Positions 36,136 to 44,606 of a stretch of DNA of 64,000 nt are shown here, piece by piece. The notes under the pieces were generated by a model that worked only from the letters and a program-made list of their open reading frames with translations, did not search any database and was not told the DNA's origin. Each line of letters starts with the position of its first letter. Position 1 is the first letter of the stretch. Source of the DNA: Hyphomonadaceae bacterium (GTDB lineage: Bacteria > Pseudomonadota > Alphaproteobacteria > Caulobacterales > Aquidulcibacteraceae); contig JAHBYF010000001.1 in the NCBI GenBank assembly GCA_019636095.1, positions 558,001 through 622,000 on the forward strand. The letters are read 5' to 3'. Made by a program: the position numbers and the translations under genes.

Positions 36136-36909
36136 ATGAGCGATCTGAAAGGGCGCGTGGCGCTTGTGACTGGTGGTGCACGCGGGCTTGGCGCTGCGGC
36201 GGCGAAGGCGCTGGCGGCGAAGGGCGCGAAGGTTGTGGTGAGTGATATTCGCGATGGCGAGGAGACCGCGACCTCGATGGGCGGCGCTTACTTCAAGCAC
36301 GACGTCACCAGCGAAGAAGAATGGATCGCCGCCGTTGCGTTCGCGAAAGACACGTTCGGCGGGCTCGACATCCTCGTGAACAATGCCGGCGTGTTCTGGG
36401 TAAAGCCGATGGCGGCGGAGACGCTTGAGAGCTTCCGCAAGATGCAGGCGATCAATGTCGAAGGCGTGTTTCTCGGGCTTAAGCATTGCATTCCGGTGAT
36501 TGCCGAGCGCGCGCAGCAATGGGATGGCGGTGGCGTGGTGGTGAACATCTCATCTGTTGCCGGTCTCGTCGGCGGACCCAACATTCTAGCGTACAACGCA
36601 TCGAAGGGCGCGGTGCGGTTGATGACGAAGGGTGCGGCGCTTGAATCAGCGCCGTTGAAGGTGCGGGTGAACTCAGTCCACCCGGGCATCATCGACACCC
36701 CAATGATGGCGGAGGCGGCGACGGTGCTGGAGAAAGTGACCGGGCAGGGCGCGAATGCGATCCGCGACAATTTCGCGGAGCGTCACCCCCTCAAACGCAT
36801 GGGTCGCGATATTGACGTCGCGAACGCGGTGGCGTTCCTGGCATCGGATGCAGCAGCCTTCGTGACCGGCTCCGAACTCGTGGTCGATGGCGGGATGACG
36901 GCGATCTAG
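36136..36909 (+). CDS. SDR family oxidoreductase
   Basis: A 257-aa classical SDR: TGGARGLGAAAA near residue 12, NNAG near 85, catalytic Ser in NISSVAGLVGG, YNASKGAVRLMTK with the Tyr-Lys pair, and a C-terminus with LASDAAAFVTGSELVVDGGMTAI. The start ATG at 36136 has GGAGG upstream; the frame is open to 35971. It lies between the two polyamine genes but on the other strand. Substrate unknown; a 3-oxoacyl or alcohol substrate is common in this group. Confidence 0.9.
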   Translation: MSDLKGRVALVTGGARGLGAAAAKALAAKGAKVVVSDIRDGEETATSMGGAYFKHDVTSEEEWIAAVAFAKDTFGGLDILVNNAGVFWVKPMAAETLESFRKMQAINVEGVFLGLKHCIPVIAERAQQWDGGGVVVNISSVAGLVGGPNILAYNASKGAVRLMTKGAALESAPLKVRVNSVHPGIIDTPMMAEAATVLEKVTGQGANAIRDNFAERHPLKRMGRDIDVANAVAFLASDAAAFVTGSELVVDGGMTAI

Positions 36910-36925
36910 TTGTGAGGACATGCGA

Positions 36926-38314
36926 ATGATTTCGCGCCGCGGCGCGTTGAGCTTCGCCTTGGCGGCAGGGATTGGTTCGCTCGGCGCCGAGGCGTGGGCA
37001 GAGGCAGCTCCAGGCTCTCGTGAAGACATTGCCGGGCTGCTGCGTGGACGGATCGATGCGCAGCACCGCGGCACCGGTGGCTTGGTTTCGGTGGTGCGTG
37101 ACCGCAACGCTTGGACTGTGCGCCACGGAACGGTGTCGCGTGAGAGCGGGCGTCGCGTCTCGCTGGATACGCCGTTTCAAATAGCGTCGCTCACGAAAAT
37201 CTTTACGGCGCTCTTGCTCTCGGATGCCGTGCTGCGCGGCGAACTTGCCCTCGATGATGAATTGGCGGCGTACTTTCCGGTCAACGCGCCGCGCTTTGAG
37301 GGACGCGCGATCACCCTGCTTGACCTTGCGACCCACACAAGTGGTTTGCCTTTGCGTCCGCCGAGCCGGTTCAGCAGGGGGCAAGACAATCCGTACGCCG
37401 GCTACACGCATGAGGACCTGCGCGCCGATATCGAAGCAACGTCCCTGAGCCGCGCGCCCGGCACGGTGTTCGAGTATTCGAATTACGGGTTTGCTTTGCT
37501 TGGCGCCGCATTGAGCGCGAGGCTGGGCAAGCCATACGCGGAAATTCTGCAGGAGCGCATTCTGACGCCGCTTCGGATGCGCGCGACGACGCTTGAACCT
37601 AGCGCTTCGATGCAGGCCCATTTCATCCAAGGTTATGACATGGAATTCGCGCCAGCTCATGTCTGGGAATTCGGCGCGCTGGCGCCCGCGGGTGGCCTTT
37701 TCTCGACGGCTCGCGATCTCCGCAAATTTGTCGCCCTTTGGACCGAGCCGTTCGATACGCCGCTCGCGCGCGCTGCACACGACATGTTCTCGCTGCGTCG
37801 TCCTGGCCCCGATCCGCAGACGCAGATGGCGCTGGGCTGGCGTGTGATTGAGCGCCAGGGACGCATGCTCGGATGGAGCAACGGCAGTGGCGGCGGTGTG
37901 CGCGCTTTTATGGCCGTTGCGCCCGGAGAAGCGGGCGTGCTTGCATTCGCCAACATGCAAACCGGCATCGGCGTCGATGACATGGGGCTGCGGGTGCTCG
38001 ATCCGGCGATGGAGGTCGATGTCACGCCGATCCCAATACGCGTCGCAATCGCCGTGCCGCCGGCGGTGCTCGACCGCCTTGTAGGGACCTACCAGTTCGC
38101 GCCGGGCGATACTCTGGTGATTACGCGCGATGGCGATCACCTCGTTGGCGCTTCGGGCCCGAACCGCTTTTCGCTTTATGCGGAGACCGCAACGCTGTTC
38201 TTTCTGCGTGAAGACAACATCACTCTAGAGTTTCAAACGGCTGGCGATGCGTCATCGCCAGCCCTGACCATGACGCAGGGCGGCCAGGCCTACGTTTATC
38301 GTCGCATGCAATAG
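36926..38314 (+). CDS. serine hydrolase (beta-lactamase/class C-like), exported
   Basis: A 462-aa protein. ATG at 36926 is favoured because GAGGA lies 7 bases upstream; another ATG at 36920 is too close to it. The N-terminus MISRRGALSFALAAGIG with RR suggests Tat or Sec export. The nucleophile motif SLTK near residue 92, the YSN motif near 188 and a substrate loop place it among beta-lactamase-related transpeptidase-like hydrolases. A C-terminal beta domain of about 100 aa (lipocalin-like) follows. A cell-wall or ester substrate is possible. Confidence 0.88.
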   Translation: MISRRGALSFALAAGIGSLGAEAWAEAAPGSREDIAGLLRGRIDAQHRGTGGLVSVVRDRNAWTVRHGTVSRESGRRVSLDTPFQIASLTKIFTALLLSDAVLRGELALDDELAAYFPVNAPRFEGRAITLLDLATHTSGLPLRPPSRFSRGQDNPYAGYTHEDLRADIEATSLSRAPGTVFEYSNYGFALLGAALSARLGKPYAEILQERILTPLRMRATTLEPSASMQAHFIQGYDMEFAPAHVWEFGALAPAGGLFSTARDLRKFVALWTEPFDTPLARAAHDMFSLRRPGPDPQTQMALGWRVIERQGRMLGWSNGSGGGVRAFMAVAPGEAGVLAFANMQTGIGVDDMGLRVLDPAMEVDVTPIPIRVAIAVPPAVLDRLVGTYQFAPGDTLVITRDGDHLVGASGPNRFSLYAETATLFFLREDNITLEFQTAGDASSPALTMTQGGQAYVYRRMQ

Positions 38315-38316
38315 GA

Positions 38317-38347
38317 ACGGGGCTCGCGTCGCCGCGAGCCCCGTTTG
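38317..38347. terminator. bidirectional terminator between the serine hydrolase and decarboxylase
   Basis: A 12-bp stem (ACGGGGCTCGCG / CGCGAGCCCCGT) with a TCGC loop sits in the 49-bp gap between convergent genes. Short T runs (TTT on plus, TTCCTATT on minus) follow on both strands. Confidence 0.75.
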
Positions 38348-38363
38348 GAATTCTGAGCTGTCG

Positions 38364-39581
38364 TCAGACAGGCTTCGGTTTCTTGGTGGTCGCGCGCCTG
38401 CGTTTCGGCATCGCGACAACCTTGGCGGTCGCCTCGCCGTACATGCTCGGCCACGGCGCGTCTTTTGACTCGATCGTCACGGTTTCGCCGAAGCCGTTGA
38501 AGCGCGTGCCCATTGCCGTGCCGTAAGCGCCGAGCGAGCCGATCTCGATCAGATCGCCTTCTTGGATGTCGGCGGGCAGCATGAACGGGCCAGCTGCGGC
38601 GTCCATACTGTCGCAAGTCGGGCCATAGAGGCGGAACGGCGCGAGCTTGGCGCGCGAAGGTTTCTCACGCAGCAGCTTTGCCGGAAACGCCCAGTTCAGG
38701 TGCGTGGCGTCGAACAGCGTGCCGAAGGCGCCGTCGTTGAGATAGAGCGCGTCCCCCTTGCGCAGCTCGACGCGCGTGACCGTCGAGCCCGCTTCGGCGA
38801 CAAGCGCACGTCCCGGCTCAGCCCAAAGCTTAGCGTTTTGAGCGACAAACATCTCCTCAAAACCTTGCTTGATCGAATTTGCGTACTCGATCATGGGCGG
38901 AGGCGTCATGCCCGGATAGATCGCCGGGAAGCCGCCGCCGACATCAACCACATCGACCAAGACACCGGCTTCAACAATCGCGCGATTCACCCCGTCCATA
39001 GCGGTGCGGTAGGCGTCCGTGCGCATGCACTGCGAGCCAACATGGAAGGAAACGCCCAGCATCTCCTCGGACGCCTGACGCGTCTTACGCAGCAGAGACG
39101 GAGCTTCTTCCGGTGTGACGCCGAATTTTCTCGTCAGCGGGTAGGCGGCGCCGTCGCCCGAGACGGCAAAGCGGACGACGAGGGTCAAATCCTTCGCGAA
39201 GCCGGTTTCGGCCAGAATCTTGTTGAGTTCGTCTTCGCTATCGAGAGCAAAGGTCTTCACGCCGAAATCATGAAAGGCGCGGCCAATGGCGCGGCGGCTC
39301 TTAACTGGGTGCATAAAAGCGAGCTGCGCGGCCGGGAACTTTCTCGCGACCAACGCCGCTTCGTTGTCAGAGGCGACATCGAAGCTGCGGACCCCGGCGC
39401 CCCAGAGCGCCTCAAGCACCCATTCCGACGGATTGGCCTTCACCGCGTAAAATGTCTCACCGGGAAAATTGGCGAGGAACCACTCGGCAGCCGCGCGGAC
39501 GCGGTGCGGGCGGGCGATAGCCACGGGGCCGTCCGGCGCTTCGCGCGCAGTCAGCTCAAGAGGCGAGAGGACAGAGTCCAT
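38364..39581 (-). CDS. PLP-dependent ornithine/lysine decarboxylase (type III fold)
   Basis: The 405-aa alanine-racemase-fold decarboxylase makes putrescine from ornithine, or cadaverine if it also accepts lysine. FYAVKANP near residue 47 holds the Schiff-base Lys, FHVGSQ and DVGGGFP bind the phosphate, EPGRALVAEAG is conserved, and YGPTCDSMD near 325 carries the catalytic Cys and Asp from the neighbouring subunit. It lacks the longer DAP decarboxylase insertions. A good AAGGAG site is 7 bases upstream. The 250-base leader carries a tandem RNA motif. Confidence 0.92.
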   Translation of the reverse strand: MDSVLSPLELTAREAPDGPVAIARPHRVRAAAEWFLANFPGETFYAVKANPSEWVLEALWGAGVRSFDVASDNEAALVARKFPAAQLAFMHPVKSRRAIGRAFHDFGVKTFALDSEDELNKILAETGFAKDLTLVVRFAVSGDGAAYPLTRKFGVTPEEAPSLLRKTRQASEEMLGVSFHVGSQCMRTDAYRTAMDGVNRAIVEAGVLVDVVDVGGGFPAIYPGMTPPPMIEYANSIKQGFEEMFVAQNAKLWAEPGRALVAEAGSTVTRVELRKGDALYLNDGAFGTLFDATHLNWAFPAKLLREKPSRAKLAPFRLYGPTCDSMDAAAGPFMLPADIQEGDLIEIGSLGAYGTAMGTRFNGFGETVTIESKDAPWPSMYGEATAKVVAMPKRRRATTKKPKPV

Positions 39582-39830
39582 CCGGCTGCTCCTTAAAACT
39601 CGTAACCGCTTTCGGCGGTTCAGTTCATTCCCAGGCCGGCGTTAGTCGGACATGCTTAAATGTCAGGTCCGCCCTTGGGAGCTTGCGCCGGAAGATCGCC
39701 GGGAAGCTTCCTGCTTTCCCGCTTTGTGCGATCCCCCAGGTGGCCTGGGCCGAGGGGGCGTTAGTGGACGCTGTTTCCAGGTCCGCCGGTAACGTTGCGA
39801 AATATGGCGATCGTTCCCCAATGTAAAGAG
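39582..39830 (-). promoter_or_regulatory. structured leader RNA of the decarboxylase gene (candidate speF motif)
   Basis: The leader, read on the minus strand, has two copies of the same hairpin motif: copy A at 39757-39788 and copy B at 39638-39674. Each has GGCGGACCTG, a variable loop, then GTCC(G)ACTAACGCC, so that GGCG pairs CGCC and GGAC pairs GTCC around an ACTAA bulge. A CCCCC...GGGGG hairpin and a GC-rich segment lie between. The speF motif (Rfam) is known upstream of ornithine decarboxylase genes in alphaproteobacteria; a match is plausible but not tested. The start at 39830 is a guess. Confidence 0.65.
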
Positions 39831-39919
39831 CTATTGATGGTTAATTTCCCTTGCGAGGTCAAAACGATGTGACGCTCGTTCGGCGCGCTATCCAAAAGCG
39901 CAAATGAGGTGTTCCCGCC

Positions 39920-39937
39920 ACGTCACAAAACTGCAAT
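39920..39937 (+). promoter_or_regulatory. possible Pho box upstream of the porin/pst genes
   Basis: ACGTCACAAAACTGCAAT compares to the PhoB direct-repeat consensus CTGTCAC/T-N4-CTGTCAT with about 14 of 18 positions. It lies 142 bases before the porin ATG in the gap shared with the decarboxylase leader. The gene content (phosphate porin, pstSCA) supports it. Confidence 0.45.
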
Positions 39938-40078
39938 CGCGGCGTCGCGCATCCTTCATTGATCCGTCGCGCAGCTTTCACCGCTGAGGACTAACCCCCG
40001 CCGCGACCGAGCTGGTGCTTGTGTGAGTCGACACCCGCACCAGGAGCTTGGGCCGAGGTTTGGAAGGGGGTCCTTCAG

Positions 40079-41365
40079 ATGAAGAAGACGCATGCAATCA
40101 CAACGGCTGCGCTTGCAGCTTTGGCGAGCGCGACTGGAATGGTCGCTTCTGTGACAAACGCTAGCGCGGACGTGACGACTCGTTGGAACGGTGCGCCGGA
40201 GACGCGCGAGGAAGATCGCCGCTTCCATGTCAATGGCCGCTTTATGTACGATCTCGCTTTCACCGACGCAGACTGCGCCAACACTGCCTGCACCGGTGTC
40301 AATGAGTCAGGCGTTCGCGGATACGCGCGCCGCGCGTTCCTCGGTGTCGACGGGCGTCTCACTGAGCACTGGCGCTACAACGCCAAGTTCGACTTCTCGA
40401 TTGGCGGCTCGGTCAATGTCGACGACATGTATCTTGAGTACGCTGGCGACACGTCCTCGTGGCTATTCGGCAACCACAATGCCATTTCGCCGATGGAAGA
40501 CCGCGACTCCTCACTGAACATCCCGTTCAACGAACGCTCATTCCTTATCACCGCCGGCGGCTTCGGTAAGCGTCCGGGCGTGGGTTTTCTCACCAACGGC
40601 GGCAACTGGTCGTGGGGCGCGGCGCTGCAAGGCGCTGATTCGCTAAGCACCGGTGACACAGCCGCCAACGGGCAAGAAGCCTACTTCGGCATCAGCCGCT
40701 TCACCTGGGCGCCGATCTACCAAAGCACGCCCGAAGGCACGACGCTGCTGCACTTGGGCGTCACCGGTCGCTATCGCGACATCGGCGATGGAGCTGGCAA
40801 CGTGTTCAATAACACGCTCTCGCTCAGCCCAAGTGGCCTGTCGAACAGGCAGTCGAATAACGCCGCTGTCGGCGCGTTCGAAAGCGACACCTATCTTGGC
40901 TTTGAAGCGGCGTTTCAGCTTGGCGCCTTTGGCGCTGAGGCCGAATACGGTCACTTCTCGACCTCAGACGCGCCCGGCGGCTCGCAACTTGGCGACGCCG
41001 ACGCTGACGGCTACTACATCGACCTGTTCTGGTCGCCGACCGGCGAAAGCCGTTCGTACAAGGCTTCCGATGGCAGCTTCGGTTCAATCCGCCCCCGCCG
41101 CACGCTTGGCTCCGATGGCGGCATCGGTCACGTGATGTTGTCGGCGCGCTACGAGAATATGGATCTCTCTGATGCGAACTTCGGCGCCAATCGCAACGAA
41201 ACGTCGGCGGTTACACTTGGCGCGACGTGGGTGCCGGTGGAGCATGTCAAGTTCCAACTGAACTACTCGCAGACTGAGATCGATTACGTCACACCTGACG
41301 TGCCTGGCACGCGTGTGGACAACGAGATTGATGCAGTAACGCTGCGCACCCAGTTCGATTGGTAA
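40079..41365 (+). CDS. phosphate-selective porin O/P family protein
   Basis: The 428-aa outer-membrane protein begins MKKTHAITTAALAALA with cleavage near ASA-DV. An upstream ATG at 40019 opens the frame but has no signal. The barrel has OprO/P features: RRFHVNGRFMYDLAF, RRAFLGVDGRLTEHWRYNAKFDFS, MEDRDSSLNIPFNERSF and a C-terminal aromatic residue (RTQFDW). It probably takes up phosphate or pyrophosphate across the outer membrane. It precedes pstS and is expected to be phosphate-starvation induced. Confidence 0.9.
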   Translation: MKKTHAITTAALAALASATGMVASVTNASADVTTRWNGAPETREEDRRFHVNGRFMYDLAFTDADCANTACTGVNESGVRGYARRAFLGVDGRLTEHWRYNAKFDFSIGGSVNVDDMYLEYAGDTSSWLFGNHNAISPMEDRDSSLNIPFNERSFLITAGGFGKRPGVGFLTNGGNWSWGAALQGADSLSTGDTAANGQEAYFGISRFTWAPIYQSTPEGTTLLHLGVTGRYRDIGDGAGNVFNNTLSLSPSGLSNRQSNNAAVGAFESDTYLGFEAAFQLGAFGAEAEYGHFSTSDAPGGSQLGDADADGYYIDLFWSPTGESRSYKASDGSFGSIRPRRTLGSDGGIGHVMLSARYENMDLSDANFGANRNETSAVTLGATWVPVEHVKFQLNYSQTEIDYVTPDVPGTRVDNEIDAVTLRTQFDW

Positions 41366-41372
41366 GGTCAAA

Positions 41373-41397
41373 CGCCCTGCACGTATCGTGCAGGGCG
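41373..41397 (+). other. intergenic hairpin between porin and pstS
   Basis: A perfect 10-bp stem (CGCCCTGCAC / GTGCAGGGCG) without a T-tract starts 8 bases after the porin stop. It probably reduces readthrough or protects the 3' end of the porin message, adjusting the porin:PstS ratio. Confidence 0.6.
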
Positions 41398-41457
41398 CGA
41401 CCGCCAGGAGAGGGACAGACGAAGACGCGGACCAAGTCCGATCTGAGGAGCTACACC

Positions 41458-42525
41458 ATGAAGTTTATGAAGAACCAGCTGCGGCGCACTGCTGTCGGCG
41501 CCATCGCGGCGATTGCCGCGCTGACGTCGTTCGGCGCGGTGGCCAGCGCAGACGAAATCACAGGCGCGGGCGCGACCTTCCCACAGCCGGTCTACACACG
41601 TTGGGCTGAGCAATACGCTGCCTCCAACGGCGACACGCTGAACTATCAAGGCATCGGCTCGGGCGCGGGCACGACGCAGATCATCAACCGCACGGTTGAT
41701 TTCGGCGCGTCTGATGCGCCGGTTGCGCCGGAGCGTCTGGCCAGCAACAACTTGCTGCAATTTCCGGCTGTCATCGGCGCCGTCGTGGTGTCGGTGAACA
41801 TCGCGGGCGTCAATGGCAACGACCTGCACCTCACCGGTCCGGTCGTCGCCGATATCTATCTCGGCCGCATCCGTATGTGGAACGATCGCCGCATCGCTGC
41901 GCTCAATCCGGGCGTCACGCTTCCGGCTGTCGCCATCGCGCCGGTCTATCGCGCCGACTCGTCCGGCACGACGAGCATCTTCACCAGCTATCTCGGCGCG
42001 GTGAGCTTGGCGTTCCAAACCACGATCGGCGCTGGTTCGTCGGTGTCGTGGCGTGCTGGCATCGGCGCGCCGGGCAATGCGGGCGTGGCGGGTGCGATCC
42101 GCAACACCAACGGCGCCATCGGCTACGTCGAGTACGCCTATGCGACCGAAAACAACATGGCGACGCCGCAGCTGCAAAATCGCTCGGGCGCCTGGGTGCG
42201 TCCGAACTCAGCGGCATTCGCGGCGGCTGCCGCTACTGCCAACTGGGCCAGCGCTCCAAACATGGCGGCGTCGATGATAAACACGGCTGGACAAGCGAAC
42301 TGGCCGATCGTCAGCGCCACCTACATCCTGCTGCCGAAGAACCCGACCGATGGCGCTCGCTCGCTGAAGGTCATGCGTTTCTTCGACTGGGCCTTCAACA
42401 ACGGCCAGCCAGCTGCTGACCAGCTGCACTACATCATGCTGCCGGAATCGGTCCGTGCCCAAGTCCGTCAGCGTTGGTGCCAAGTGCGCTCCAACGGCCA
42501 GCCGGTTTGGTCGGGCTGCCACTAA
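41458..42525 (+). CDS. pstS: phosphate ABC transporter substrate-binding protein
   Basis: A 355-aa periplasmic protein. ATG at 41458 with a signal peptide MKFMKNQLRRTAVG and cleavage near ASA-DE. It matches PstS: ITGAGATFPQPVYTRWAEQY near residue 32, IGSGAGTTQIINRTVDFGASDAP with the phosphate-binding residues, and RADSSGTTSIFTSYL. It delivers phosphate to PstCA. pstB and phoU, normally downstream, are not in this window. Confidence 0.96.
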   Translation: MKFMKNQLRRTAVGAIAAIAALTSFGAVASADEITGAGATFPQPVYTRWAEQYAASNGDTLNYQGIGSGAGTTQIINRTVDFGASDAPVAPERLASNNLLQFPAVIGAVVVSVNIAGVNGNDLHLTGPVVADIYLGRIRMWNDRRIAALNPGVTLPAVAIAPVYRADSSGTTSIFTSYLGAVSLAFQTTIGAGSSVSWRAGIGAPGNAGVAGAIRNTNGAIGYVEYAYATENNMATPQLQNRSGAWVRPNSAAFAAAAATANWASAPNMAASMINTAGQANWPIVSATYILLPKNPTDGARSLKVMRFFDWAFNNGQPAADQLHYIMLPESVRAQVRQRWCQVRSNGQPVWSGCH

Positions 42526-42600
42526 GAGCAATAATCATCAGGAAAAGGGGGCGGGGCAGCTTGTCTCGCCCCTTGACCTGCCGGTAGGTGGGGCCGGGGT

Positions 42601-43731
42601 ATGTCCGTGTCATCGAGCGTCGACTTCGAAAATTCGCGCAAGTTCCACTTGGGCGAGGGGATCTTCAGAACGATCCTGCTGTTCTCAGCGCTGGTGATCC
42701 TCATCACGCTGGGCGCGATTCTCACGATCTTGTTCTTGTCGGGCCAGCACGCCTTTGCCCGCTATGGCGTGCAATTCCTTTGGCTCGACCAATGGGATCC
42801 AGTGCGAGACGTTTATGGAGCGGCGGCGCCGGTTGTCGGCACGCTTGCGTCATCTGCAATCGCCTTGGCCATTGCATGGCCGCTGGGTTTCGGGGTTGCT
42901 TACTTTCTCACTGAATCTTGTCCGCGTCGGTTGCGCGCGCCGCTTGGGATTGCCGTTGAATTGCTCGCAGCGATTCCGTCCATCGTCTATGGCATGTGGG
43001 GCTTCTTCGTTTTCGCTCCGGTCATGTCGAGCGCCATCCAGCCGTGGCTTACGGCTAACGCTTGGTTGTTCTGGATCATCGTAGCGGCGCTCGTTGGCAT
43101 TAGCCTGTCGTCGATGACGCTTGCGACACTTGGGCGATCCATCTTCGGTAGAATCGTAGCGGGCGCGATCTTGATATTGGCGCTGGCTGGTATCGTTTAT
43201 CTCGCCGTGAATCGCACCGACCTCCCGGTGTTGCCGTCTGAACTCAATCCGTTGTGGTGGTGGTTCCAGGGCGCGCCTGTGGGAGTCGGCCTGCTCAGCG
43301 CCGGTGTTGTGTTGGCGATTATGATCCTGCCATTCATCGCGGCCACAAGCCGAGATGTTCTCAACACCACACCGCAGCTTCTCAAGGAAGGCGGCTACGC
43401 GATGGGCGCGACGCGCTGGGAGGTTGTCACCGGCGTGGTTATTCCCGCGGTTCGAGGCTCTTTGTTCGGCGCCGTATTCCTCGGTCTTGGGCGCGCGCTC
43501 GGCGAAACCATGGCGGTCGTGTTCGTGATCGGCAACGCCAACCGTTTGCCCGATAGCTTCTTCGCGCCGACGACGAGCATCTCCGCATTGATCGCCAATA
43601 CATTCCCGGAAGCGGGCCCCGATACGATGCTGCAAGCTTCTCTGTTTGCGCTTGGTTTCATCCTGTTCGTGGTGTCGTTCTTCGTTCTGGCGCTCGCGCG
43701 CCTGATGCTTAGGCAGGGGCGCATGGCATGA
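42601..43731 (+). CDS. pstC: phosphate ABC transporter permease PstC
   Basis: A 376-aa inner-membrane permease. The N-terminal LFSALVILITLGAILTILF is TM1; ABC-permease EAA-loop sequence KEGGYAMGATRWEVVTGVVIP is near residue 262, followed by LGRALGETMAVVFVIGN. A stretch of about 65 residues with extra TM sequence (about 180-235) makes it longer than the usual ~300 aa. The pstA ATG overlaps its stop (ATGA). Confidence 0.95.
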   Translation: MSVSSSVDFENSRKFHLGEGIFRTILLFSALVILITLGAILTILFLSGQHAFARYGVQFLWLDQWDPVRDVYGAAAPVVGTLASSAIALAIAWPLGFGVAYFLTESCPRRLRAPLGIAVELLAAIPSIVYGMWGFFVFAPVMSSAIQPWLTANAWLFWIIVAALVGISLSSMTLATLGRSIFGRIVAGAILILALAGIVYLAVNRTDLPVLPSELNPLWWWFQGAPVGVGLLSAGVVLAIMILPFIAATSRDVLNTTPQLLKEGGYAMGATRWEVVTGVVIPAVRGSLFGAVFLGLGRALGETMAVVFVIGNANRLPDSFFAPTTSISALIANTFPEAGPDTMLQASLFALGFILFVVSFFVLALARLMLRQGRMA

Positions 43732-44594
43732 GCATTCAACCATTCAACGCCGCCAATTACGTCCGTCGCCGCACGTTTTCGCTCATCATGGATATGATCT
43801 GCACGCTCGCGGCAATGTTAGGGCTCGTGCTGCTGGCGCTTATTTTGTTTACGCTCATACAACGCGGCATGGCCGGCTTTTCGCTGAGTGTGTTCACCGA
43901 GCCGATGCGCTCGCAAGGTGGCGGCCTCTCCAATGCAATCATGGGCACACTTATGCAGGCGGGTCTGGGCATCGCCATCGGGGCGCCGCTTGGCATGGCC
44001 GCTGGCATCTACCTGGCGGAAGTGGGCCGCGGGTCGCGCTTTGCTTCCGTTGTGCGCTTTGTAAACGACATTCTGCTTTCGGCGCCGTCAGTCTTGATCG
44101 GTCTCTTCGTGTACCAGATCGTTGTCATTCCTATGGGAAATTTTTCCGGTTTCGCCGGCGCCGTTGCGTTGGCGCTGTTGGCAATGCCTGTCATCGCGCG
44201 CACCACAGAGGACATCGTCAAGCTGGTGCCGGACAGCTATCGTGAAGGTTCAACGGCTCTGGGCGCACGCGACTCAACCACAATCAGTCGCGTCGTCGTG
44301 CCGGCCGCCTTCGGCGGAATTCTTACCGGTATTCTGTTGGCGGTGGCGCGCATCTCGGGTGAAACGGCGCCGCTGCTCTTCACTTCGTTCGGCAATTACG
44401 GTCACGCGAGCAGCATGTTTGAAGGCGGCATGGCGAGCTTGCCCTGGGCGATCTACACCTACGCCAAACAGCCCTCGAACGAACTCAACAACTTGGCTTG
44501 GACGGGCGCGCTCGTAATCACGGTCGGCGTGTTGTTGCTGAACGTCCTTAGTCGCGTTTCGCACTACCTTGTGTCCCGTGGGCGGTCGCAGTAG
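43728..44594 (+). CDS. pstA: phosphate ABC transporter permease PstA
   Basis: The 288-aa permease partner of PstC: TM segments at about residues 20-43, 65-90, 110-130, 135-150, 200-215 and 255-275, with ABC loop YREGSTALGARDSTTISRVVVPAAFGG near 165 and VARISGETAPLLFT. It starts inside the pstC stop. No ATPase gene follows; the next gene is convergent, so PstB must be encoded elsewhere. Confidence 0.95.
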   Translation: MSIQPFNAANYVRRRTFSLIMDMICTLAAMLGLVLLALILFTLIQRGMAGFSLSVFTEPMRSQGGGLSNAIMGTLMQAGLGIAIGAPLGMAAGIYLAEVGRGSRFASVVRFVNDILLSAPSVLIGLFVYQIVVIPMGNFSGFAGAVALALLAMPVIARTTEDIVKLVPDSYREGSTALGARDSTTISRVVVPAAFGGILTGILLAVARISGETAPLLFTSFGNYGHASSMFEGGMASLPWAIYTYAKQPSNELNNLAWTGALVITVGVLLLNVLSRVSHYLVSRGRSQ

Positions 44595-44606
44595 CCGACG
44601 CGCGGC

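Noticed and set aside
35966..36181. N-terminal extension of the deoxyhypusine-synthase-like protein.
   Set aside because: The extra 72 residues are Arg/Pro-rich, overlap the SDR gene's start, and a GTG with a good ribosome site marks the normal start.
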